Below the pieces are notes generated by a model. The model did not search any database and was not told where the DNA came from. It saw only the letters and a list, made by a program, of their open reading frames with translations. Positions 1 through 5,436 of a DNA stretch of 5,436 nt are shown here, piece after piece. Origin of the DNA: Rhodoferax sp. GTDB lineage: Bacteria; Pseudomonadota; Gammaproteobacteria; Burkholderiales; Burkholderiaceae. Each line of letters starts with the position of its first letter. Position 1 is the stretch's first letter. A program made the translations under genes and the position numbers. Location: positions 1 through 5,436 of the forward strand of contig JAIFMT010000058.1 in assembly GCA_020048295.1 (NCBI GenBank). The letters run 5' to 3'.

Positions 1-2
1 AT

Positions 3-458
3 GCCGGCTTTCTGGACGAGGTCAAAGCCTTGCGCGGCCGTGGCGACCTGCACCCAGACCTACCGGCCCTGCGCTGTGTGGGCTACCGCCAGGCGTGGGA
101 ATATCTGGACGCGATGGAGGCACATCTGATTGGCATGGGCGCTAGCCCACCCCGAAGAATGACACCCTGTGGGAGCGGCGCCCTCGCCGCGAACTCTGGC
201 CATCGCATTCGCGGCGAGGGCGCCGCTCCTACAGAAACACCGGTGTTGTTTCACGTTAAGTCACCGACTGGCCCTTCACCGCTGGCTGGCTTTCGTGACA
301 AGGGCATCATTGCCACCCGCCAACTCGCCAAGCGCCAGATGACCTGGCTGCGCAGCATGACCGAGCGCCACGTGGTGGCCTGCGACGCGCCCGATGCGCT
401 GCAGCAAGTGCTGGCGCTGGCCGATGGATTTATTGAACAGCCGGGTTTGCGGCGCTGA
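3..458 (+). CDS. miaA: tRNA dimethylallyltransferase MiaA, C-terminal part, with an in-frame insertion
   Basis: MiaA transfers a dimethylallyl group to N6 of A37 in tRNAs that read U-starting codons. Only the last 151 codons are in the window; the gene enters from the left edge in frame 3. The sequence shows the family's C-terminal blocks: [16 protein letters not shown], then [11 protein letters not shown] (from about 75), and [14 protein letters not shown] (from 312), ending at TGA 456-458. From the G of GYRQ to the A of ATRQ there are 77 residues here, against about 24 in E. coli MiaA as I recall it. About 53 extra residues are therefore inserted between two conserved blocks, with no stop codon or frame change. 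The insert contains the inverted repeat at 167-234. Both flanking blocks are intact, so the protein may still work with an enlarged loop, but activity cannot be judged from sequence. The family call is secure; the upstream part is not visible. Confidence 0.93.
   Translation, partial: AGFLDEVKALRGRGDLHPDLPALRCVGYRQAWEYLDAMEAHLIGMGASPPRRMTPCGSGALAANSGHRIRGEGAAPTETPVLFHVKSPTGPSPLAGFRDKGIIATRQLAKRQMTWLRSMTERHVVACDAPDALQQVLALADGFIEQPGLRR
167..234. repeat. REPIN-like inverted repeat (two inverted REP units) inside miaA
   Basis: Positions 167-193 and 208-234 are inverted copies 27 nt long, differing at one position (G171 faces T230, a wobble pair), around a 14-nt loop at 194-207. Each arm is itself a small hairpin, GCGGCG-CCCT-CGCCGC, preceded by GTGG (left, 169-172) or GTAG (right, read on the minus strand, 229-232). 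A GTAG-type head followed by a GC-rich hairpin is the hallmark of REP sequences. Two REPs in inverse orientation form a REPIN, a non-autonomous element moved by RAYT (Y1 HUH, IS200/IS605-related) transposases. No RAYT gene is in the window. In miaA mRNA the element would fold into a very stable stem. The structure is directly visible; the class assignment is inferred from architecture, and genomic copy number is unknown. Confidence 0.8.
236..247. repeat. 12-bp perfect palindrome next to the REPIN-like element
   Basis: AACACCGGTGTT is a perfect 12-bp palindrome beginning 2 nt after the right arm of the REPIN-like repeat. It is nested in a looser GAAAC (234-238) / GTTTC (248-252) pairing. It lies inside the inserted part of miaA, so it is probably part of the same inserted sequence. 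A chance palindrome is possible, and no function can be assigned. Confidence 0.45.
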
Positions 459-479
459 CTGTTCGCGCTGGCTTTTGGT

Positions 480-512
480 TTTTCATGTATAAACAGGTAT
501 CAACATATTACC
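480..512 (+). promoter_or_regulatory. Possible mazEF promoter with a weak operator-like dyad
   Basis: The 64-nt gap between miaA and the antitoxin gene is clearly more AT-rich than its surroundings. A poor sigma70-like pair can be drawn: TTTTCA (480-485), an 18-nt spacer and CATATT (504-509), each matching consensus at 4 of 6 positions. TATAAA at 488-493 is an alternative -10 but lacks a good -35. GGTA (496-499) and TACC (509-512) form a short dyad overlapping the -10. This is where MazE-type antitoxins usually bind to repress their own operon. No Shine-Dalgarno sequence precedes the ATG at 523. The assignment is tentative. Confidence 0.3.
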
Positions 513-522
513 AAGTCAGTTC

Positions 523-783
523 ATGAACACCAGCATCACGGCAGATCAGGTCATCCAGGAATGGGGCAACGGTCTGGCGGTGCGCATCACATCGCCCGTC
601 GCCAAAGCCGCACGTTTTGCCCTGGGACAACCCATCAAGGTCGAAGTCGTGCAAGACGGCATCTTGTTGCGACCGGTGGGCCAGCCCAAACTCACGCTGG
701 CACAAAAGCTCAAGGCTTTTGACCCCGCAGTCCACGGTGGCGAGGCCATGGCCAGTGGCCGTGTCGGCGCCGAGGTGTTTTGA
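523..783 (+). CDS. mazE: MazE/PemI-type antitoxin (AbrB-like fold)
   Basis: This 86-residue protein looks like the antitoxin of a type II pair. It should bind DNA through an N-terminal swapped-hairpin (SpoVT/AbrB) domain and neutralise the toxin through its C-terminal tail. Residues about 8-50 carry the MazE pattern: VIQEWGNGLAVRIT, then ALGQPIKVEVVQDGILLRPV, matching E. coli MazE's RWGNSPAVRIP and DEVKIDLVDGKLIIEPV. The tail KLTLAQKLKAFDPAVHGGE aligns with the MazE toxin-binding segment (FTLAELVNDITPENLHE). The ATG at 523 puts the conserved WGN block where it belongs, although no ribosome binding site is visible. The TGA overlaps the toxin's ATG by one base (TGATG, 781-785), so the pair is translationally coupled. 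It is more like chromosomal MazE/ChpAI than VapB or Phd. Confidence 0.88.
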   Translation: MNTSITADQVIQEWGNGLAVRITSPVAKAARFALGQPIKVEVVQDGILLRPVGQPKLTLAQKLKAFDPAVHGGEAMASGRVGAEVF

Positions 784-1145
784 TGCCCGGCAGCAAGCTC
801 TGGGTGCCAGACCGGCGCGACATGATCTGGATTGACTTCAACCCGCAAATCGGCCGCGAGATCAAAGACGAACACCCAATGTTGGTGCTGTCGCCACGAG
901 CGTTCAACGAGCGCACCGGCATCGTCATCGGCTTGCCCATGACACATGCGCAATCCAATGAAACCAACCCCTTTGCTGTCAAGTTCACCACACCCAAAGG
1001 TGAGATTGGCTATGTGCTGACGCACCAGCCCAAGTCATTTGACTGGCGCCAGCGCGCCGCCAGGGCGCACCCGTGGAAACAACTGCCCGCGTCGCTGTTT
1101 GAATCCGCCTGCGAATCGCTCAATGGCATTATTTCAATTGCCTGA
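783..1145 (+). CDS. mazF: MazF/PemK-type mRNA interferase toxin
   Basis: This 120-residue protein is a likely ribosome-independent endoribonuclease of the MazF/PemK family, which cuts RNA at short specific sequences when the antitoxin is lost. Visible family blocks are an N-terminal RRDMIWIDFNPQIGREI (the usual form is RGDIVWIDFDP.xG.E), HPMLVLSPRAFNERTG (the P.LVLSP..FN..TG strand), and IVIGLPMTH, which places a Thr at the usual active-site position. The C-terminal SFDWRQRAARAHPW corresponds to the segment with the conserved Trp-Arg, followed by a terminal helix. The usual RGD is RRD here, a mild variation. I chose the ATG at 783, overlapping the antitoxin stop, over a TTG one codon upstream. 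Length fits the family (about 110-120 residues). Cleavage specificity cannot be read from sequence. Confidence 0.9.
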   Translation: MPGSKLWVPDRRDMIWIDFNPQIGREIKDEHPMLVLSPRAFNERTGIVIGLPMTHAQSNETNPFAVKFTTPKGEIGYVLTHQPKSFDWRQRAARAHPWKQLPASLFESACESLNGIISIA

Positions 1146-1193
1146 TTTGGCTCATACCGTTGACCCGCTGCTTTGGCCTGCGACTGTCTGCCC

Positions 1194-1856
1194 ATGACCC
1201 TCATCATCGACAGCTTGAGCAAGCGTTATGGCGATGTGCCGGTGTTCAGCCAGGTCTCGCTGCGCGTGGCACCGGGTGAGTTTGTCGCCATCATTGGCGA
1301 GTCTGGCGTGGGCAAATCGACCCTGCTCAACTGCATGGCCGGTCTGGACAGCTGGAACCAAGGCAGCGTGCGGCTGGACGGGCAAGACCTCGGCGGTCTG
1401 AGTGACGACGCGCTGGCACGGCTGCGGCGCGAAAAAACCGGCTTTGTTTTTCAGGCTTTTCATGTGCTGCCGCACCTCAGCGTGGCGCAAAACGTGGCAC
1501 TGCCGCTGATGCTGCTGGGCCAGCATGACGACGCACGCGTGCAGGCGATGCTGACCGAAGTGGGTTTGGGCGAGCTTGGCCAGCGCCTGCCGCAGCAGCT
1601 CAGTGGCGGGCAGTTGCAGCGGGTGGCGATTGCCCGCGCACTGATTCACCGCCCCATGCTGCTGCTGGCTGATGAGCCCACCGGCAACCTGGACCCACGC
1701 ACCGCCACGCGCGTGATGGACGCGCTGGTCAGCCAAACCCGTGCCCATGGCGCGGCGATGGTGCTGGTCACGCACTCCCAAACGGCTGCCGCCCGCGCTG
1801 ACCGGGTGCTGCTGCTGACGGCAGACGGGCTGACCGCACATGCAGATCAGACTTGA
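1194..1856 (+). CDS. ABC transporter ATP-binding protein, LolD/MacB-like
   Basis: This 220-residue cytoplasmic ATPase has every nucleotide-binding element: Walker A GESGVGKST (residues 35-43, Lys41), Q-loop Gln87 in FVFQAFHVLPHLSVAQNV, signature LSGGQ (136-140), Walker B LLLADEPTGNLD (Asp160, Glu161) and H-loop His194 in VLVTHS. The ADEPTGNLD sequence and compact single domain place it in the LolD/MacB/FtsE-like group, whose members power lipoprotein release, efflux or related export with an FtsX/MacB-type permease. No such permease is in the window, so the substrate is unknown. The ATG at 1194 puts LIIDSLSKRYG at the normal family start; a TTG at 1173 would add seven unlikely residues. The gene starts 48 nt after mazF without a clear ribosome binding site and overlaps pabBC by 17 nt, which suggests co-transcription. 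Confidence 0.9.
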   Translation: MTLIIDSLSKRYGDVPVFSQVSLRVAPGEFVAIIGESGVGKSTLLNCMAGLDSWNQGSVRLDGQDLGGLSDDALARLRREKTGFVFQAFHVLPHLSVAQNVALPLMLLGQHDDARVQAMLTEVGLGELGQRLPQQLSGGQLQRVAIARALIHRPMLLLADEPTGNLDPRTATRVMDALVSQTRAHGAAMVLVTHSQTAAARADRVLLLTADGLTAHADQT

Positions 1857-3753
1857 TTTTTGCGACCCGCGTGCACCCGGCCTTGCTGGGCCGCAACCCA
1901 CGGCAGCCCTGCGCTGCGCCTTTGCAGCGCCCGTCGACACCCTGGTGGCACATGCGCCAGAACAGGTCAAACCCTTGCTGGATGCAGTGCAAGCATTTGC
2001 CAAACAAGGTTACTGGTGTGTGGGCTACCTGCGCTACGAGGCAGCCAGCGCTTTTGATGCCGCCTTGCAAACGCATCCGGCAGATGGGCCGCTGGCCTGG
2101 TTTGGCGTGTATGCGCAAGCCCTGCCGTGGCCCGACCCGCTTCAAGACAACCCAGGCACATCGGAGGCTGCGCAAGCCACAGCGGCAACCGACGATGCAA
2201 ACACCCGCAGCAGCTGGCACAGCCGCCTGACGCGTGCCGAGTTTGATGCCCACATGGGGCGCATCCACCAGGCCATCGCGGCTGGCGAGTTTTACCAGGT
2301 CAACTACACGGCCCCGCTGGATGGTGCGCTGTGCGGCAATGCGGCCACGCTGTTTGACCGCCTGCAGCAGGCCCAACCCGGTGGCTACGCAGCGTTCATC
2401 GACAGCGGCTTTGAGCAAGTGCTGTCGGTCTCCCCCGAGCTGTTTTTTGACTGGGACGGCCAACACATTCTGACCCGCCCGATGAAAGGCACCGCGCCGC
2501 GTGGCAGCAGCCCGCAAGATGATGCCGAACTGGCGCTGGCGCTCACCCAGTCCGCCAAAGAACGGGCTGAAAACGTGATGATTGTTGACCTGCTGCGCAA
2601 CGACCTGTCGCGCATCGCCCTGCCCCATACGGTGAAAGTGCCTGCGCTGTTTCAGGTGCAAAGCCTGCCCACCGTACACCAGATGGTGTCGGACGTGACA
2701 GCGCAAACCCGCCCCGGCACCACGCTGGCCGATGTGTTTGCCGCGCTGTTTCCGTGCGGCTCGATCACCGGTGCGCCCAAGGTGCGCGCCATGCAGATGA
2801 TCCGCACGCTGGAGCCGCAGCCGCGCGGCATCTACTGCGGCAGCATTGGTGTGGTACGCCCGGGCGGCCACGCCACCTTCAACGTGGCGATTCGCAGCGT
2901 CACGCTCAAGGGCCAGCAGGCCAGCTGCGGCATTGGCAGCGGCATCACCGCTGATGCCAGTGCCGCTGGCGAATGGCACGAGTGGCAGCACAAGCGGCGC
3001 TTTTTGGACCGCGCCGCCGAACCCTTCAACCTGCTGGAAACGCTGCGCCTGCAAAACGGCGTGTTTCATTTGCTGGACTTGCACCTGGCCCGGCTGCAGC
3101 GCGCTGCCCGGCATTTTGGCTACCCGTTTGACGAGACACGCATTCGCCACACCCTGCAAGCGCTCATGGCCAGCGGCACGCAGCCCGGCCAGGGGTCCGC
3201 AGTTGACGCGCACTGCGCCCAGCAAGCCGAGCCGCAACTGTGCGACACCAGCGCCTGCTGGCGGGTGCGACTGCAACTGGACCGCCACGGCACGCCCCAG
3301 GCCGAAAAATTTATACAAAATAAGCCTATAGCCCCCGTTGTTATTGCTCTGGCAGCTACGCCTTTTGAAGCATTCAGCAGCGAATTCAGCCACTACAAAA
3401 CCACCCGCCGCGCCCACTACGAGGCGTTTGCACCTGCCGACCCGGCGGTATTTGACACGCTGCTGTACAACCCGCGCGGCGAACTGACCGAGTGCACGCG
3501 CGGCAACATTGCCGTGTGGCTGGACGGCCAGTGGCTTACCCCGGCGCTGCACTGCGGCTTGCTGCCGGGTGTTGGCCGCGCCCATTGGTTACAGCAGGGC
3601 CGGTTGCATGAAGCCGTCATCACCCAAGACGACCTGAGACGCGCCAAAGGGGTGGCGTTTATCAACAGCCTGCGCGGTTGGCTGCAGGCCAGCCTGCTGG
3701 AACTCGACTCAGCCGACGGGCAGCCAGCCACCCGCACGCCAACGCTCGTCTGA
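1840..3753 (+). CDS. pabB: Aminodeoxychorismate synthase component I fused to aminodeoxychorismate lyase (PabB-PabC)
   Basis: This 637-residue cytoplasmic fusion carries two steps of p-aminobenzoate synthesis for folate. The PabB half (about 1-390) aminates chorismate using ammonia from a PabA/TrpG glutaminase. The PabC half (about 396-637) is a PLP enzyme that releases pyruvate. PabB motifs: MKGTAPRG (215-222), whose Lys216 marks aminodeoxychorismate synthase rather than anthranilate synthase (usually PIAGT); SAKERAENVMIVDLLRNDLS (238-257); SITGAPK (308-314); and GIGSGI (364-369). PabC motifs: FNLLETLRL (396-404), HYKTTRRAHYE with predicted PLP Lys520, TECTRGNIAVW (550-560) and CGLLPGVGR (572-580). 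The start at 1840 gives the typical short DFxDPxAPG opening and overlaps the ATPase gene by 17 nt, so reinitiation is likely. No pabA lies alongside; a trpG product elsewhere may supply the glutaminase. An AT-rich patch (residues about 489-512) is described separately. Confidence 0.93.
   Translation: MQIRLDFCDPRAPGLAGPQPTAALRCAFAAPVDTLVAHAPEQVKPLLDAVQAFAKQGYWCVGYLRYEAASAFDAALQTHPADGPLAWFGVYAQALPWPDPLQDNPGTSEAAQATAATDDANTRSSWHSRLTRAEFDAHMGRIHQAIAAGEFYQVNYTAPLDGALCGNAATLFDRLQQAQPGGYAAFIDSGFEQVLSVSPELFFDWDGQHILTRPMKGTAPRGSSPQDDAELALALTQSAKERAENVMIVDLLRNDLSRIALPHTVKVPALFQVQSLPTVHQMVSDVTAQTRPGTTLADVFAALFPCGSITGAPKVRAMQMIRTLEPQPRGIYCGSIGVVRPGGHATFNVAIRSVTLKGQQASCGIGSGITADASAAGEWHEWQHKRRFLDRAAEPFNLLETLRLQNGVFHLLDLHLARLQRAARHFGYPFDETRIRHTLQALMASGTQPGQGSAVDAHCAQQAEPQLCDTSACWRVRLQLDRHGTPQAEKFIQNKPIAPVVIALAATPFEAFSSEFSHYKTTRRAHYEAFAPADPAVFDTLLYNPRGELTECTRGNIAVWLDGQWLTPALHCGLLPGVGRAHWLQQGRLHEAVITQDDLRRAKGVAFINSLRGWLQASLLELDSADGQPATRTPTLV
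3304..3375 (+). repeat. AT-rich in-frame patch in the PabC half, possible repeat remnant
   Basis: Positions 3304-3333 have 8 G/C in 30 bases, far below the surrounding gene. The codons change too: ATA twice, plus AAT, GTT, GTT, ATT and GCT within about 20 codons, where neighbouring codons end mostly in G or C. The patch encodes roughly residues 489-512, in a variable stretch shortly before the catalytic lysine block. Elements such as CCTATAGCCC and CTGGCAGCTA resemble an interspersed intergenic repeat I recall from Comamonadaceae genomes, but I could not check this. The reading frame is preserved. It could instead be a locally AT-rich variable loop. Confidence 0.4.
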
Positions 3754-3818
3754 TACGATCCACAGCCTGGAGCGGCTGCTTGCGGCCGTCAAAATAATAA
3801 AACCTCTACGGTGACTTG

Positions 3819-5436
3819 ATGCGTGTCATAAAGACATCTTCCCAGTTGTTTTTTCTGGCGAGCCTGGCTTGCAGTTCGCTGCCCGCCTTGGCAGATTCGG
3901 TGCAAGCCGACATCGACCGGCTCAGCCCGATGTCCTTGCTGGAGCTGATCAATCTGCCGGTCGTTACTGCCTCGCGCCAGCTCGAAACGCGCGACCAGAC
4001 CCCCTCGCACATCCTGGTATTCACCCGCGAGCAAATCCGCGAGCGGCGCTATCGCAACCTGGCAGATATGCTCGAAGACCTGCCCGGTGTCGATTTCATG
4101 CGCGGCACCAAATCATCGGCCTACAACAATTTCAGCGTGCAGGGCTATGTGGGCCCGAACAAGCTGCTGGTGATGCTCGACGGTGTGCGCATCGGCAACC
4201 CGGCGGGCGGCAGTTTTCCGCTGGCAGAAAATTTTTCACTCTATGCCGCCAAACAGGTCGAGGTGCTGTTTGGCCCGGCCGCTGCGCTGTACGGCGCAGA
4301 TGCGGTGGCAGGTGTCATCAATATCATCACCGACCATGCGATGGATGCCAAGGGCAGCTGGGTGTCGCTGGGTGGCGGCTCATTTGGCGGCGTTGAAACC
4401 GCTTTCATGACCGGCACCAAAACTGACAGCGGCCTGGCGCTGAGCATTGGCGGGCACTGGCAGCGGGCAGACCGCGCCCCGCTGAACGACTTTTACCCGG
4501 CAGCTTTTCCTGACAAAGATGCCAAGACCTTTGCTGGCAAAGTGGTGGTGCCCGCCGCCGCGCGCGAAGACTATGTGGGTGACATCCGCAGCCACAGCCT
4601 TTACGCGCACCTGGACACCGGCAAAAACCTTGACTTTGGCTACTACCGCAACGTGTTTCGCAGTCTTACCAGCACCGGTGACAAGCCAGACACCGCGCTG
4701 TACCTCAGCGATGCACCGTGGATAACCCGCACCGACACGCTGTTTGCCAAATACCGCTTTGAAGTCAACGCCGATGTATCGGGCGAAACCGTGCTCGACT
4801 ACTCGCTGCAAGCGGTTGACCCGGCCTCCAAGTACGTCAACATCTACACCAACTTCATCGACGGCCACGAGTACACGCGCGGCGAGCGCCTGTCGCTGGA
4901 GCAAAACCTGACCTGGCGCTTGAACGACAAGCATCGCGTGCAAGCCGGGCTGGGCCTGCAAAAATACGCCGCCATCGAGGCGCACACGCTGCCCAGCTCG
5001 TATGACACCAGCAAAGGCCCAGATGAACAGGGCATGGTGTACCTCAACACCACGTTGCCGGTGGCCATTTACGAGGCCTCCTACACCAACGCCTCGGCCT
5101 ATGCACAACTGCAGTCCGACTGGAACGCGCAATGGTCCACCATGGCCGGCCTGCGGCTTGACAAGCACTCGGCCTACGGCAGCGCGGTGAACCCGCGCCT
5201 GGGTGCGGTGTGGCGTGCCAGCGAGCAAAACGTGTTCAAAGCGCTGTATGCGCACGCGTTTCGCGCGCCCTCGCCCGAGGAAAGCCTGAGCTCGTTTGGC
5301 TCCTTTGACGGCAGCAAGACGGCAGATGGTCTTTACAAGGGCAGCGGTTTTCGGGTGGCCAACTTCGACTTGCAACCTGAAAAGTCCAAGACTTTGAGCC
5401 TGACCTGGGACTGGCGGCCCACACCTGACCTGAACT
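3819..5436 (+). CDS. TonB-dependent outer-membrane receptor, 3' end cut by the window
   Basis: This gene runs open from the ATG at 3819 past the right edge, with 539 codons visible; such receptors are usually about 600-750 residues. Residues 1-25 form a signal peptide (positive start, hydrophobic FFLASLA core, cleavage after ALA). The plug follows: TASRQLETRDQTPSHILVFT, RRYRNLADMLEDLPGVDF, NKLLVMLDGVRIGNP, then QVEVLFGPAAALYGADAVAG and VINIIT (from residue 146). The rest is barrel strand rich in aromatic residues, including AHAFRAPSPEE and LQPEKSKTLSLTW, the usual late-barrel signature. LPVVTAS just before the plug is a possible TonB-box region. These receptors import iron complexes, cobalamin or similar ligands using TonB-ExbB-ExbD energy. 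The ligand is not identifiable; the plug is BtuB/CirA-like. GGTGA at 3810-3814 is a fair ribosome binding site. The gene follows pabBC after 65 nt, with no clear promoter or terminator between. Confidence 0.93.
   Translation, partial: MRVIKTSSQLFFLASLACSSLPALADSVQADIDRLSPMSLLELINLPVVTASRQLETRDQTPSHILVFTREQIRERRYRNLADMLEDLPGVDFMRGTKSSAYNNFSVQGYVGPNKLLVMLDGVRIGNPAGGSFPLAENFSLYAAKQVEVLFGPAAALYGADAVAGVINIITDHAMDAKGSWVSLGGGSFGGVETAFMTGTKTDSGLALSIGGHWQRADRAPLNDFYPAAFPDKDAKTFAGKVVVPAAAREDYVGDIRSHSLYAHLDTGKNLDFGYYRNVFRSLTSTGDKPDTALYLSDAPWITRTDTLFAKYRFEVNADVSGETVLDYSLQAVDPASKYVNIYTNFIDGHEYTRGERLSLEQNLTWRLNDKHRVQAGLGLQKYAAIEAHTLPSSYDTSKGPDEQGMVYLNTTLPVAIYEASYTNASAYAQLQSDWNAQWSTMAGLRLDKHSAYGSAVNPRLGAVWRASEQNVFKALYAHAFRAPSPEESLSSFGSFDGSKTADGLYKGSGFRVANFDLQPEKSKTLSLTWDWRPTPDLN

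Noticed and set aside
60..254. A 64-codon minus-strand open frame across the palindrome
   Set aside because: It is open because the inverted repeat is stop-free on both strands, and the rest is antisense to miaA. No start signal or independent motif supports it.
3..458. miaA as a pseudogene
   Set aside because: The long extra stretch suggested damage, but there is no stop or frameshift, and the conserved blocks on both sides are intact and in the same frame.
1160..1189. TTGACC as a -35 box for the ABC ATPase gene
   Set aside because: No acceptable -10 lies 16-18 nt downstream (candidates such as ACTGTC match poorly).
1768..3585. A 605-codon open frame on the minus strand opposite the pabBC gene
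   Set aside because: It is antisense to a gene with clear PabB and PabC motifs. Its product is an Ala/Gln/Gly/Arg-rich sequence without recognisable domains, as expected from high-GC codon bias on the opposite strand.
3771..3790. Possible terminator hairpin after pabBC (CGGC...GCCG)
   Set aside because: The stem is only about 4 bp and is followed by A-rich rather than T-rich sequence, so it does not resemble an intrinsic terminator on the + strand.
3819..3893. Lipoprotein signal in the TonB receptor (Cys18)
   Set aside because: The residues before the cysteine (SLA-C) do not fit a lipobox, and an ALA signal peptidase I site follows at residue 25, normal for an outer-membrane barrel.
4380..5375. 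A 331-codon open frame on the minus strand opposite the TonB receptor
   Set aside because: The + strand encodes a continuous TonB-dependent receptor here. The minus-strand product is Val/Ala/Gly/Arg-rich with no family motif, so it is a composition shadow.

Overview
The window looks like a chromosomal stretch from a GC-rich betaproteobacterium, most likely Burkholderiales and probably a Comamonadaceae relative such as Rhodoferax or Polaromonas. This rests on protein resemblance, codon use and the gene order miaA - ABC ATPase - pabB, recalled rather than searched. All five complete or partial host genes and the toxin-antitoxin pair lie on the + strand.

Layout: (1) 3-458, the 3' end of miaA (tRNA dimethylallyltransferase). 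It carries an in-frame insertion of about 53 codons, with a near-perfect 27-bp inverted repeat built like a REPIN (two inverted REP units) at its core. (2) 523-1145, a mazE/mazF-type toxin-antitoxin pair with overlapping stop and start codons. (3) 1194-1856, a LolD/MacB-type ABC transporter ATPase with no permease gene beside it. (4) 1840-3753, a pabB-pabC fusion making p-aminobenzoate for folate. It overlaps the ATPase gene by 17 nt, and its PabC half contains a short AT-rich patch that looks like a second in-frame repeat insertion. (5) 3819 to the window end, a TonB-dependent outer-membrane receptor with signal peptide, plug and most of its barrel, still open at the right edge.

How the genes relate: miaA, the ATPase and pabBC are housekeeping or transport genes in one direction. 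The ATPase and pabBC are probably co-transcribed and translationally coupled. The mazEF pair looks like an accessory module between miaA and the ATPase gene. The TonB receptor follows after 65 nt and may be a separate unit.

The most notable signal is that two conserved enzyme genes in 5.4 kb appear to have absorbed interspersed-repeat sequence in frame. The miaA case is well supported by the visible palindrome and by motif spacing. The pabC case is tentative. I saw no RNA genes, CRISPR array, insertion-sequence transposase or convincing intrinsic terminator.
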